DNA from: Larimichthys crocea
Lineage: Eukaryota > Chordata > Actinopteri > Sciaenidae
NCBI RefSeq assembly: GCF_000972845.2
Contig: NC_040016.1
Location: 3,926,701-3,990,700 of the forward strand
Length of the DNA stretch: 64,000 nt
Direction: 5' to 3'
Position 1 is the stretch's first letter, and each line of letters starts with the position of its first letter. This document shows, one piece after another, positions 1 through 14,300 of this stretch. The position numbers were made by a program, and so were the translations under genes. The notes beneath the pieces are model-generated. The model ran no database searches. It saw nothing but the letters and a program-made list of their open reading frames with translations, and was not told the origin of the DNA.

Positions 1-3000
1 TGAATACTTCCAAAATCTTTGCATATTTATGAATGTTTTTAATGCAAATATGATATTTGTTCTGATAATTCAAGACAATTTTCCTTTTTTTTGCCTGCAG
101 TGTATGTGTAATGCTAGTTTCTGTTTCTGTGCACGTGGTGATGGTGTGAGAGCCTCGTCTTAACACAGATACACTGCTTTCTTTTCCTGACCCTGAGCAT
201 AGAAACAAAATGGAAGCGGCAATTTCTCTGGAGATGCGATGAGGAGAACGTTTCATGTGAGTCTCAACGTCTTTCCATTACGCTCGATAATAAAGAAGTG
301 TGTGAATCAGACAAAAAGCTCGTATCAAATCAGGCTGGGAAAAGCCAATTACACCGACAATAATCTCTCGCTGTACTGCTGCCGGCATGTCTCGCCATAC
401 GAAGAAACAAATACCTGAAACATAAGGGGGGAGGGCGAGGGCTGAGGAGAGACAGGACACTTAAACAGACAAACTATATTTATGAAGCCTTGATCTTTAG
501 ACTACACAGCTGGCAGAAAAAGTATTTTTGGGATATGAGAATTTTGATTTTTTTCTAGAATATTATGGAAGATTCTGCTTATTTTATTTTAACAAAGATG
601 TTAAAACACTGGATGAAGCAAAACACTGCTCTGCCCTCAAATGGTGTGAGGGTGTTCTGGAGGCGGATAGCAAAGAGAAGCTGGTGTCTCAACCCATGAC
701 CCTGCCCAAAACCCAGGGGGCTGTAACAAGACAGAGGGCGGAAGGGCTTTTGGATTTGAGAGCTGGGTCTGACTAAAATCATAAGGTTAATGCGAGCTGT
801 TAGGAGCCTGGGGCCATGTTGGAACACGTACAAGTTTCAGGAGCCTGGGCAAAAGCATATAATCTACAGATAACTGGATGCATACACAGATATTGAATGG
901 TACAGATTAAACATTCTCTCTCTACAGATGAACACACACAACACAAAATGATCGATCCTTATTTTAGGACCCATCTATCCTCAGCACTGTTTTGAAAATA
1001 GCATCAATGCTCACTTTAATCTTAATATTCTAGTAATGTCCTCTATTACTGGCCCTGTGATATGCAATATTCATATCAATGTCAAAGTTTTAGACCAGTT
1101 TCCAAGTTATAGTATAATAAGAAACAATTCTGCAGTCCTGTAAAAAAAATTAGGACTATGAGCTGTTTTATCTTAATCTGTCCATAGTGCAAATGAATTT
1201 TAAAAATGTATACGTTATGTCTCCGCTGTAAGGAGTACGATGTTTCCACAGTCAAAAGGAAGTAGTGCAGGTTTATCTGGGCTCTGCCAATATTGGGATA
1301 ACAGCATTTAGTTGCAGTCTTCTTTCTCACTTTTGTGAGTGTTATTTGTTGCCAATAAAACTGGCCAATTGTCTACCATTTTGAGACTGTTCAATAAAAT
1401 AATAAAAGTGGTACTCCAATGATTTTGACACATACAGGTTCAGTTTATTCAGCCTGAGAAAACAGTTGTAGGATGTCTTCTGTGGCTATAAAGGAACTTT
1501 CCAACATGAGGAAAAATAACCTTGTTGAATGAAAGACGCTAGTGAGCTGCATTACTAGAATTGTTGGTACAAGTGTATTTTTTTTTTTTTTTTTTTTTTT
1601 ACATAGAATTCCCAATTCCCAGTCTTAACGAAGAAAAGAATCTTACAACATGTGAGTCAAGCAAGAACCTCCTGCACTTCTGTGTGCACCTTCTTTTAAT
1701 CGTGCGTCTTTCAGTGACTCATGCTGCAGTTAATGATGTGAGGTGCACTTTGACCACCTCCAGTCAAACATAAAAAAAACAACATCTTTTCAAGGCTTTG
1801 GCATGTTGTTAAGATTGTTGGCTATCATTTTTTAGTCACCCGATTTATTTACAGCAACTTTTAACAGCTATCATTCCAATTAGCCTGTGTTTCAATGATA
1901 CAGGCTTAACCCTGACAAGCAATTTCAAAAATATCGCCCGCATTATCAGTCCTAGAGGACAGGAAAGGGCACAGTGTTTGTGGTGTCAGTACATGCCTCA
2001 GAGAGCCTGAATGATCTCATCAACTGGGTGTTTGAATGGCCTCCCATAATCCCCCAGCATGTGCGCATATAAGAGCCAGGGGACCATGAAATGAGGGAGG
2101 TCTAACAGTCCCACTTCTTCCGTAATGTCTCACGGCACTGGACATGTGATGGTGATACTCCCTCAAGTCTCGGGACATAGACAGATGGAGAGATGGAGAA
2201 CTGGATTGGTAGCAAAGGGTGGAGAGATGACAGCAGATGGTTTTGGATGGAAGGAAACTCCATTTATAATACAGAGAAAAGCAGTCTGTAAGGACAGCAC
2301 TGGCTAGTAACAGCATGTCCATATTTATTAGGAGAGATTATTATGGGTTACTGATCCATGACTATGTTGAAACCATGTGTGAAGTGTAAACACAGCAGAG
2401 CTGCCGCTCTCTATGACATATTTATAGCTGGAGTGAATTGTGGGTTAGTGATACTGCCATGACAATAGTTTAAGTTAATTTTAATTTATTACCAGGACGT
2501 CTCCTGGTTAGTGGTGGGATGTGAAATGCATGCAAATGGATGCAATGACCATTGTGCAGTGCTCTACAAAGTACCTGCCTCATTGCAGCAAGTTAAGAGA
2601 GTAGAGCTACATAAAACCCAGAGTGATAATCGCTACCGTAACGATTATGACTTCCTAAACTGTGCAACAGACGATACATTTCAATTTCCTCTATCATCAG
2701 GTGAAGAGCTCCTGCAGAGGCACATGAGAATAAATGAAGCCCTTCTTTGCTATGCCCTTCCTCTGAGTGCTTGACTTCACAAGGTCGCTCAATCACACGC
2801 AGCTCCCCTCCCTGTGGCATCCATAGGCCCTATCTGATCGCTGGCTGACTCCCCCTGGCCCCATGGTGTGAACCAGGTGCTGTGATGACAAAACGCTCCT
2901 GGCAGCAATAAGAGAACGGAGGGAGCAGAGCTCAATTAGCCCAAGCTCCAATCCCAGATCCTCTATTGATTTCCCACGGATGAGGAATGGCAGACAGGAG

Positions 3001-6000
3001 AAAGCTCAATCAGACATACCCATGGGACCTGTCTCTCTTTCTGTGCGTGTAGGTGTCTATGAGAGCGTGCACGAGAATCAACAGGGGACGAATTGATGCC
3101 GTGACAAGGTGCTGGGATAAGGTGAATACATTAGCAATCCATAGTCTTTATGCATACATGATGGTTAAGTAATAGTGTTGTCTACTGATGGTGCAGTGGA
3201 AAATGACATGAGTCTTTAAAAGCATGCTGTGGTGGCCTAACCCAGATCAGATGAAGACGGAGACAAGGCATTAGATCCCTGAAGGGCAAATCAGTCTGAC
3301 AAGTCATCAGCTCCATGGGTGCATCTCTGGGCATTTCCTTTACTTCAAATTAACCTTCACAAGAGGAATGAGAGGGAAAATGTATGGAGTCGGACAACCT
3401 AATTTGTCCTTCACTTACCGTATGTCCTGAACCTTCTGACTTGGCAGCAAAGTCTACATTTTTGCCAAAATTTATGACAGGTGCATACATTTGTCATTTG
3501 GTCCAGGACAGTGTACGGATGTTAAGATGATTCAAAGTTTGGGTTCAAGAGTTTAGAGTGTACATGTCAGTGGGAGAAAGTGGCAGCGTACGTGTGAAAT
3601 TTGTGTTGTTGCCACTTAAATTTCAATATACAAATATTCAAGATAGGCGTCTGTTACTTTGCCAAAGCCTGAGGGGGCCCTTGAAATTGAAAATATAAGC
3701 TGATTAAAATGCATACCACTAACTGTGTCTCAATTCATTTTACACACAAGACTGCAGCAGAAAGCACACACTTGTGCGCTGTGAATGTTTCTCTTTCTCT
3801 ATTCATGTGTTTTTTTGGCAGTTTATTGCAAAAGGTAAATTTAAAAATCACATCATCAGATAGGATTCAAATCCCCATCAGAAACACCAAGCCAACTGAA
3901 ACAACTTCCATTCCATGAAAGGAAAATCACCTGCCCCTGGTATGTTATATATGTAATCTGTAAAATAACAACCACCATCCTAAATTATGCAATAAACAAA
4001 TTAAAAAAACAACATCCTCTAAATGGCACAACATAACCACCACCTGTTTCAAGTAAAATACAATACAATAGAATAAAACTGACTGATAAGTTATTCAGTT
4101 TTTAGCAAGAAATCACTTGGCATGTCTTTCCAGCTCTCGTGCAGCTATTTGCATAGATATGTGCACTCGGTTGATTTGATTCAACTCTTCTCACCGCTTT
4201 TTGCTGAACACAAGTTCTGCGACGTTGAGTTCTGAAGACTGAACAGTCCGTGTCAAGTCAGTTTGAGCCTCGAGTCTTTTCACAGCTCTGAGCTTTGATG
4301 TCTCTGGTTGTCATCAGAAGAGCTGAAAAATGCTCAGTTTGTCAAAGTCCTGGTGGCATGGCATGGCATGCATATTATAGGTACAGATGTGATCCTGGTT
4401 AAGATCATAAATCACTAGCGAATGTGGATTGTAACATATGGCACCAAGGAACACTCTGGAAGAGGAAGACAAGCTGACAGCAAGTGTGTTCTCAAGTAAA
4501 GAGTGGATGGCGTTATTACATAGAGAAGGTCAGAATTTAATTAAGGAGGTGCTGTATCAATATACCGAAAGAAGCTGACTACTAATAATGTGGAATGCAA
4601 ACAGACTGAAGAGCACAGCAAAGTCTGCAAAGTTAAATCAAAGAGAGCAGTGAGGAAACATGTTAATGTACTTTATATTATACACAACACATATGGCATC
4701 TATGATTCCAGCACCTCAGAATTACAGTATAGATACATTTAATATGTGTAAATCTAGAAGGCACCAATGCTAACACTTGCTATAATATGAATCTGTTGTC
4801 CCGTTTGTGAAAAATGTTTTTCCTTTTCATGCCGAGTGCAAGTAACATATGCCACATTCTTCACCAACGTGTTTGTGGTTATTTGTATGCCTGTAAACTA
4901 GCAGCATAAAAGGCCTGACTCACAGTCCCTATAGACGCATTCATACGATATATGGACAATAAGGAGAAATATTATAAACAGAACCACGATACATCTCAAT
5001 CTAACACGGTTGCTAATGTCAACTGACATTATATTGAAAAATACAGGACAACTGCTGGTGAAGCTCAGAGTTATCAAAGCTGTACCATGCCACTTTTTAG
5101 TCCCCTTCAGTCCACCTTATACGTGGGGTTCTGAGTCCAAGAAGCAAAGGGCTTGGCTCATCAAGGCAGTTCACCCACTCTGCATCAGTTAATAAGCGCA
5201 TGATTCACGAAGGCTGCATAACTGAACTGTTGCCCCATATCTTGGATAATAACATACGCACACACACACAAAACCATTATGAAATTCAACACATGGAGCT
5301 GAACACCGTGCCCATGTGTATGTGGCACGAAAACCAATTACATTACATTCGGCTCATGGTGAATACATTTCAAGAACTAGCACGGGGTCAGTGCACTCTG
5401 AGAGTAGCCTATATCATAAGTTTTACACAGTCCCACGAGGGATAAAAAAAAACAACAACAACCCTATATCTGTCATTGGAGCAGGGTTTTAATGCACTGT
5501 AAGCAAATATGCAGGAAAGCCATTATATAGAGGTAGAGCCTTTCTCTTGTAATGGCAAACCAATACAATGACCTGCACAGTATATAGTTAAAAAAAAAAA
5601 AGACATACATCACACGGTAAGCCACTTCTCCCTTAAAGCACTCAACCCCCCACGCTGTCTGCCTGTTACAGGCAATGTTCAGTCTTTCTGTGGCCTGGCC
5701 TCAATATGGTAGCCCCAGTGTGTTGGCTGGACTAAGTACTCATTCCTCACTGGCTAGCCCCCTGTTTAGTACTTGTGTAATATTCTGCGCTCCGGGAATG
5801 AACTCCATTACTGTGGTAGCTTGTTTTTTTTTTCCCTCTTCCTGCTTTTCTTAACGGCTTTGCATTGCTTGTGTTCATATCACAGGGAACCAGCCAACGC
5901 CCCTAGAGGCCCTCGCCTTCAGGCGGAAAGGTGATTTCTTTCCCTCTAAAATAACACATCATGGGGCTCTCACATCACAGGTGACTCTTGTGATTAAAAG

Positions 6001-9000
6001 TTGTCGGGATCCCTAGGGGGCTACATGCGTGTATGATGTGGGGTGCCACAATACAGGCATGTATTTGCACCTATTTGCATTTCTGCACAATGACTGAATG
6101 AGCTGGTGTGATTTGCATTACAGCCATGTGCTATAAACCCCCCCCCAAGGACACAATCCTGTAAAATAGGGCTTCTTTCCTTTTTTCCAGTGAATCCAGG
6201 AGGCAGGATGGTGCACCTTTCATAACACAGTTCTGTAGCTAGCCTGGCTTTCACCGAAGCCACTACCTCTCTGCGACTCCATACACGTTGAAGCACTTTA
6301 GACATGGCCTCAGACATCTCCATATGGGGATGACAAAGGCAGTGCCCGGGATCCTCCAGGATTTAGCTACCAGGCATGAAACTAAGGGGGAGCTCCTCAC
6401 ATTGACTTTAACAGGATTTAGCTAGATGAAAGGCTACAGGGAAGAAAATATAGATATAAAGAAGCAGAGAGACTGAGAGAAAGGGCATGTAGAAATGGAA
6501 AGGAAAGTGAGGAACCACAAGAGACTGGCAGGAAAACACAATGGGGCACCGCTATAAAAGCTCTAGGTATGTATCACCACGGAAGTGGCACTGAATGATA
6601 GCAATACAGACACTTTCACAGAAAACAGAAGACAGTGTTGGAAAGGAAGTAGTTGTAGGGTGTCCCCAGTAGAGGGTCGGGCTCAGCAGGAGTGTCACTA
6701 CAACAAGGAGGAAAGTGGTTAAAGAGGGACCACAGGTGAGTAAAAGCACACACAGTTACTGAGCTGGAAAGATGGAAAATAGTATGTAGTTTCGCTTGAG
6801 GGCAATGGGGGCTGAAGCACTAGGGGACATGCACAATAATCCCACACAAACCGGAGGAGGCAAAAATGCAGAGGAAACCCTAGACATTACACACATACAC
6901 ACTCACGCACAGGTGAGCCTCAGCATTCCAAATTGAGATCACACACATGCCAGTGGGAGCTGGAGAAGATGTTTCACGATCAACAGCGTGATTATGCAAC
7001 AACATTAAAACATGCATATGAACACACCTCCATATTTGCCCAGGAGGTGGGTCACCCAGCTGAACTAATGCTAATGTGCCAATCTGTGCCTGTTTTCACC
7101 TCGGAGCAGAACGTCCTCACTTTGCATGCCTGCATCGCCTTAAACAACGCAGCAGCGAGGCGAGCTACAGCAGCATAAAACAAGCTTACAGGTAACGCAG
7201 GAGAGAGCAAACACACAGATATACATTGTAAGCTTTTACACAGAATCACATACTGTATTGTATGTAAGCACACACTATACTATATACCAGTTTATTATTA
7301 TCTGACTATAATAATTTCACTCGCCTTTTAAAACTTGCCTTATTTATTTATTTATTTATGTTTTCTCACAATATATTTTTGTTCTTTCTCCATCTCATTT
7401 TACTTTTTGTACCGACAGACACACAGAAGCACCGAGTGGGAAGCAGCACATTCACAACTCAAAGTGGAAATGTGACTGGCTCTCTGCCACCGTCAGAAGA
7501 ATAAAACATTACTCTGAGAGAACAAGACTTTATCCAGCCTCAAAAATAGTGTAGCTGGCATACTCGAATTCTGCAAAATGGACAGATTTCTTTTGATTGT
7601 GAATATAAACACAAAGCAGATGGGCAGCAGACACAGCTAACCTTGCGATTGATCTCCTTGGTCACCCCACTACTCTGCAACATGGCACAATTAACATGTA
7701 GTGTTATTACTTCAGTTTGTGTTACATTCAGTCTATCAAAATATATGCTTGCAAATCAATGTTACAGTTATTGTAACATTGCTCACACACACACGAGCCA
7801 GTATGGATGTTCACACAGTCAATCATACAGTACATTGTTGATGTCCTACATTTACCAGCAAACAGTTATGCGTGATTTATTAATTGTGTGCATATTTTAA
7901 AGAGGTTAAGTTTGGAGAGACTGTGATGATGCTTTCGAAAAAAAGTGATAACCTTGGAAACAAACAAAAAAGTTTTGGGGGAAAAAACAGCCTTAGAATA
8001 TTTTTAATATTATTCTATATCATTCTGTTGTGATGCAATGGTGGCCCTTACTGTATATGGACAGGCACCAACAATAAGGGTGTGTTTTAGAAAAATGTAA
8101 TAATTTACTCTAGCCCATAAAAATTACAGAAAACTGCCTTAAGCTCCAAGAACAAAATGGATGTCGAGTTGGACAAAACATCCATCTGCCACTTTCTTTA
8201 CAGCACAGGCACAAGGCAATAACGAGGTTATTTGGCTGTCGGTATTTGCTGCCTGCTCCTGCTTCGTGCCTACAGGTGATGTGAGGGAAACCTCAATAAA
8301 TTCACCCATTCTGTCAACAAAGTGTTCTATACCTGGATATGAAGAAAGTGGAGCTATTTATTTTAGCATGAAAAATAAATATGTCCCCGCTTAAAAAGCC
8401 GGGGGCCGAAATTCAAACAAAGCTGAATGGTCTAGTACACCCAGCTGAGCTACATAACATCACACATATTTTTATCACATACACAGTTACACAGTTTTTT
8501 ACGTTTCATGATTCTTTTTTATTTTCTCCAAATCATTTCGGCTTCTTTTTCCCATGTTGTTCCCACTTTGCATTTACTATCCACATTTTTTTTCAGAGAA
8601 TAATAATGTTGAAGGTAATGAATGCTGTAAGGGCAGATACTGGAGACGTGAGCAAACAAGAAAAAAGGAGGCTTTGTCATCTCAGACTCAGTCTCTGCTA
8701 TACAGCGTCCATAGCACACTCACATCACTTCAACTCCACTCAGCACAATGAGCCTGAGACATCAAAGCAGAGGACTGAGAGGAAGAGAGCAAGAAAGATG
8801 GAGGGAGGGAGACAAAAGCGTAAAAAGCGACTGAAGTAGAAAGACAGATACCAAAATACCTGTTTCTGTGGAAAAGTAAGGTCATTACAGCGGGATATTT
8901 CCTGCTATACTGGCTGCTTTGCCGCTGAATGCAGTTCTTTCCACAGCTTATAAACCATTCTGATCTTTCCATTCGCAAGTGGTATAGTAAAAGAGCACAT

Positions 9001-11225
9001 ATTCATGTATGCAGTAGGACATTATTGGCCCTAAAGCCTCTGCTGAACTAATTTCATGCTGTACCAGTTAAAAAAACATCCTTATAACATATACTATCAA
9101 AAGAAGTGTTGTTTTTAAAAAAGGGCGTTTAATAATGATGTGAAATGCAAGTAAAGCAGTCGGCCTCCATTAAATGGTGAACAGTCAACGAGGGGTTGCA
9201 TATTTGGAGGCCATAAGCACTGATGGCCTTGATATTTTGGGCAAATGAGCAGAACAGAGCTCTCTCCATAACTTATTCACACATGGAATCGATAATTTTC
9301 CTTTGTCATATTTACCTAAGCAAGGAAGTGATTACAATTTAAATCCCTGCTCATATTTTTGAGTTTGGGAGTTGTAATTTGTGGAGAAAAGGAAAAAAAA
9401 ATACTACATGCAAATGAGCAGTTCTGTCTCTCTCGCTCTTATTGTGAAATGATTAGCATTCCCTCCACAGATCAGAGCAGGTTTCTCAGCTCCCCTGGTT
9501 GAAATGCTAATAGGACTTCCAACCCAGTTTAATGTCAATCCTATTCTACTTTTTTCCCCCTGTTAGGGAGGAGCTCAGTGTCTCTATTTCCATACGCAGC
9601 AGCAGGAGGGACAGACAGCAAGCTTACTCCCCCATCTGGATCTGGGGAATCAGTCCAAGACAGAAAGAGTAGGAGGAACTGGAGGAGGGTGGAGGAGGAT
9701 CCTCTAGTCCATGTGGAGTTGTGGAGTTTTTTTTGGTGGAGGGTGTCAATGCATGCAGATTTTAAAACCTGATTCTGCCTCTGCAGACTTCTACCTCGTT
9801 TTAAAAAGGTTCGATAATAATACATGATGGCCCCATACCAGGAGAGAGTGACAAGTTTTCTTTCTTTCTTCCTTCCCCCCTCTGTATTGATCACATTTCT
9901 TTTTTATCCACCATTTTCACTTTTATTTTCGTGCCGAACATTGGGTGAATTCACATGAGACCAAACAGAATCTACACACAGTGGAAATCTGAGTGAGGCA
10001 ATACATCACCTGCTGGGGTGTAAGGGTTGGCAGGTTTTTAACATTCATCTATAAAGAGGTGCAACACTGGTCTGTTCACTGCTCGGCAGAACTCTTTAGA
10101 AATGGCAATCACCACTGAGTCATATGAAAAATCCTAGAACTGAATATTAGCTTTGGATGAAATTGAGTTTTCTAGAAGTATAATATTGAAAGAATATCCA
10201 TTTTAAAAGCAGACTGCGAATCAGTTGACATATCTGTATTCACAGCCTCTCCATTGTTTCTTCACATTTGAATTAAGCAAGATAGCATTATTCTTGGAAG
10301 GTTAGAAAAGCAGATGTGTCAAGTCAAAGTGTGAGATTTCAACTCTCGAGCAGATTAATTACCTGTACTGGAAAGCTGTGATCTATTCTCCCGGATGCGT
10401 TGTAGAATTAGCGTGATTGATGTTACATTTTTTACCGCGTCGAATGAGAATGTGTAAATCGATATTTAAAAAAAAAAAATAGAGCATGGAGGACAGAAGA
10501 GCGAACTGGTATGATATGCTACTCTGTATTCCATACAACCAAGCCTTGCCAGAGACGCTAACACAGAAGCAACCAGAGATCAGTCCGGGAATGTGGGAGT
10601 GACAGCAGCAGGGGAATTAGCAGTGTGATGACTGTCAACACATATTCAGCACTGCGGTATTGTTACAAGGCTCATGTTGTTTAGTTTGGAGTTATTGGCT
10701 TTCTGAACATAGAGCCTGATCACTTGTAAAACACCCCGAGCTCTAACTCATCCTGAGCTGCAAGACTTAACAGAGGAATGCTTTGATTTAAATATGTACG
10801 TGTGCTTTTATTCTGAGCTGCTGATATGTACGAGTGTGCGTAGATGCATGTGTGATAACGAGTCTTTAAAAGCTGGGTCTCATTGTAGAGTACAGAGAAG
10901 CAATTTATCATGCCACTACAACGGAAAATGATGGCATAAAATCACACAGCCTGCCAGACTTTGTTTCCCTCAGTGAAACATGGACATATGCCAAGGTCCC
11001 TAGCCTAATGAGAGCTGTTGTCTCAGTGACAAAGCATTAACCAGATAGACAGGGCTTTATGAATGTGCTATGACAAGATACATGACTGAAATATCAAAGA
11101 CAATTCAACAGGTGGTAAAATTGCTTTTTTTTTTTTTTGTCTGACTTTTTCTTTAAAACCAATTTGGCTTATACGGTTACAATCAAGCATGTCAAGAAAA
11201 GCTTTTTTTGAAAGTTTCTTCCTAC
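1..11225 (-). other. suclg2: suclg2 intron 9, partial
   Basis: This is at least 11.2 kb of intron downstream of exon 9, running off the window edge. I looked on the minus strand for the last suclg2 exons (VEAILVNIFGGIV..., VPLVVRLEGTN..., SGLPI...) and did not find them. It contains a 23-base T run (1578-1600) and low-complexity patches. No gene or transposon end could be named. The open reading frames here are short and resemble no family I know. Confidence 0.75.
1578..1600. repeat. Poly(T) run
   Basis: A run of 23 T. It may be the A-tail of an old minus-strand retroelement, but no body was recognised beside it. Confidence 0.9.
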
Positions 11226-11368
11226 CTTAGGGTCAGCAGTGAGCAGCTTAAAGGCCTCATACACCTGCCTCTCTTTGACACCTCCCCCCAGGTCCAGGAA
11301 GTTGGCTGGCTTTCCTCCGTGCAGGTCAATGATGTCACATGTAGCCATGGCCAAACCAGCTCCATTCA
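11226..11368 (-). CDS. suclg2: suclg2 exon 9 (CoA-ligase domain start; last exon in window)
   Basis: The exon is 143 nt with acceptor TTACAG and donor GTAGGA, entering in phase 1 and leaving in phase 0. It completes Val307 and encodes residues 308-354: [20 protein letters not shown], then [19 protein letters not shown] and KLLTADPK. The GAGLAM and FLDLGGG motifs are hallmarks of succinyl-CoA synthetase beta subunits. The next exon should begin VEAILVNIFGG. No such sequence was found in the 11.2 kb to the left. Confidence 0.97.
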
Positions 11369-14300
11369 CTGTAAACATGGACTCAGTTTAGTTACTATGC
11401 AAAGATGTTTACCGAAACACAAAGAGGATAACTAAAAATCAGACACATATTTAGCAGCAAGAAATGTGCCTTAAGACAGAGTCAAGTGAGTGTTAATGGT
11501 ACTGTAGCTTGTGACCTAATGTACAATGTTAAATGTATTCATTGGGTATAATGAAGGTATAATCTGACCAGCAAGTCTAGGCTAAAAAACAGAAATTTAA
11601 ACAAAAGTCCCTGTGAACAGTGTGACACCAGCAGCACAGAGTTAATAAAAAAAAAAACATTTAGTCCCATGAAAGAAAGATGCGATTTACTGTAAGAACA
11701 CACACAAAGGAATCCAGCAGTGAATTATCAACCAAAGATGAGCAAATAACTAAAAGAAAATAGTAACACTTCACTTGGAAATCTTCTAATCAAGAACATT
11801 CAAAGCTTCAAGTCGAGAAACACAGAGAAAATTTGATTATGACTCAACTCTCGACTTCAGAGAAAAGAGCGTTGATTAAAAGGAGGTTCTGCTACGCTTT
11901 TTTTTTTTTTTTTTTTTTTGGCGACCTTTGTCATCGTTTAGCCAACTGTCAAGTGTGGCAACCCTGCCGAGATGTGCGGGAGCCAAGTGCACAAAAAATG
12001 TCTTACCTCATTTGATTTAGCCAAGCTGAACTTGTGTCCTGGCAAGCTCCCTGACCGAGGTCTCAATAAAAAGGGAAATTCGCTTTAACAGCTGTCACTT
12101 TGGTAGCTTACAGAGCTCTCAAAGAAGCTGCAGGGCCTTAAAAGCTGTTGTTACTTTAAGAGAGGCTGGGAGCTGGGGATGCAGAATGTGTGTGTGTGTG
12201 TGTGTGTATATACGTGTGGGAGGGGGTGGGGTGGTGGTGCTAACAGACATCTAATGTGTTTATGAGGCTACGGGGTAAGACGCGCGAGCACCTGTTAGTG
12301 CTGCTGTACACTGTAAAAGCTTTGATTTATGACAAGAGAGGGGGCCTTTAATGAGAATGCTAACAATCTGGCTCACTGGAGACTTTCTGGGCGGATTATA
12401 GCTAATTAGAACGCATTGGTTACGGCAGCATTCCTTCTGGAGTCCTCAGAAAGCTGCTTGTAATGTGGACTGGAGGAGAGCCCAGGCTGCCTTTACTTTG
12501 ACTAAGTTTTAACTGTGTCCGAGCTTTTTGCTTATGTGACTTGAGAGACGCGTTAAAGCCTTATGCCAGGAGGAGGTCGCTTATGTGAGAACTCATTTGA
12601 TGGTTGCTGTGTGTGAAGGAATGAGTTCTGTTACAGGGTCTTCTCTCCATACCAAAGCAGGCAATGTTTCCATCTAGTCCGATATATTTGAGGTCCCACT
12701 TGGCTGCTTCCATCTCTGTGGGGTCGCTCTCAGTCATGTCGTCCATGGCAAACACGGCTTTCTGGCGGAACTCAGCATTGTCGTCAAAGTTGATCTTGGC
12801 ATCAAAGCAAACCACTGGAGGGATGGAGAGATGACAAAGGAAGAGTTAGGGATAAAGACAGCAGCAGAGGACGTAAAAGTGAGAAAAAAGGAGATGGCAG
12901 GCGAGGGAAAAGGAAAAAAGAAGGACTTCAGACATAAAAAGCCAACTAATTACCATTTCTAAAACATGAAATTAATGAACTGAATGGTGTCCCCTCGGCC
13001 TACTGGTCTTAATTATTTCAGGGGTTGGCTCACTAAGGGATGGTTTTTGACACTGCCTCTAAGGGAAAGACCATTATAGTAAATGGACATTTCCTTTACA
13101 CTTCAAAGAGTGTGAATTTCAAAGAAACCACTCTCGTGAAGCTACCTGGAAACGCAGTAGGCAAAAAATTAGTCGAAGGGATTTTTGTATACACAACCCT
13201 TAAAATAATTGGTACTTAAGAATAGTTTGGTGTTTGGGGGGGGAAGTACACATATTGACTTTCTTGCTGAGACTTTGATGAGAAGATTGATACCACTGTC
13301 AGGTCTGTACAGTAAATATGTAGCTGCAGCCAGCATCTAGTTCGCTTAGCTGAGCTTAAAATCTGGAAACGGGGAAACATGAATTCTGGCTCCAATCAAA
13401 GGTAGCAAAATCAGCCTACCAGCACCTGTGAAGCTCACCAACTAACATGTCAAATCTTGTTTAATATGTGCAAAGGCTTTAGTGTAAAACCACACATTAC
13501 AGTTTTGAGGGGTTATGTGCCAGACTATTCCTTGGTTGGCCACAGTGAGTTCTGTCTCGTGATTGCTGTGAGTGTGAAGTGTGCTCTGCAAGAAGAAGTC
13601 TGGCACATTAACCACATAAAACTGATACGGTTTTCTTATCTCCAGTCTTTGTGTAAGCTAAACCAGATGCTGACTGTATCTTCACATTCACTATACAAAT
13701 ATGAGTGGTATCAATCTTTTCATCTAACTCAGAAAAACAATCAGCTTATTTCCCCAAACGTCAAACTATTATTTTGAAGAAATTCAATTTCAACTAGTTT
13801 TTAGCAAGCTGCAATCTGTTTTTAATTTCTCTTTCAGACAACAATAATCTGCTCAGTTCAATAAATTGCACTGAAGGAACTTTTAGAACTTTGAGTTTAG
13901 AGAGTAATTACACCCTCAACAAAAATATAAACGCTACATGCACATTAAATGTTTATTTCTCTCAAATTCTGTTGATGAGTTTGTTACATGTTAGTGAGCA
14001 AACCATTCACCTGTGACATATCAGGATGCCAAAAAAACAGCATGACTATGACATATGTGCCTTGGATTGGTGACAAAAAAAGGCTGCTGTAGCTTTACCT
14101 TGAAAAAAAAACATTTATCAGGGACTATGGCTATTTCACATCAGGCTATGGATAGTAAAGATATGGATAGTCAAGACCTGTCATACTCATGGCTTCGTTT
14201 AAATGTCAGGGGAAGCAACAAACAAATAAAATAAAAGTGTTGTGTTCTGTTTTTGTTGAGTGTATGAAAAATATAACTAGAAAATAGAAAAACTATGGTT

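Noticed and set aside
1..11225. Remaining suclg2 exons (10 onward)
   Set aside because: I searched by eye on the minus strand for the expected VEAILVNIFGG and VPLVVRLEG coding sequences and found nothing. They probably lie to the left of the window, though a spliced cDNA alignment would be decisive.
13457..13777. 106-codon open frame
   Set aside because: It lies wholly within the fold-back repeat, so it is a by-product of repeat sequence.
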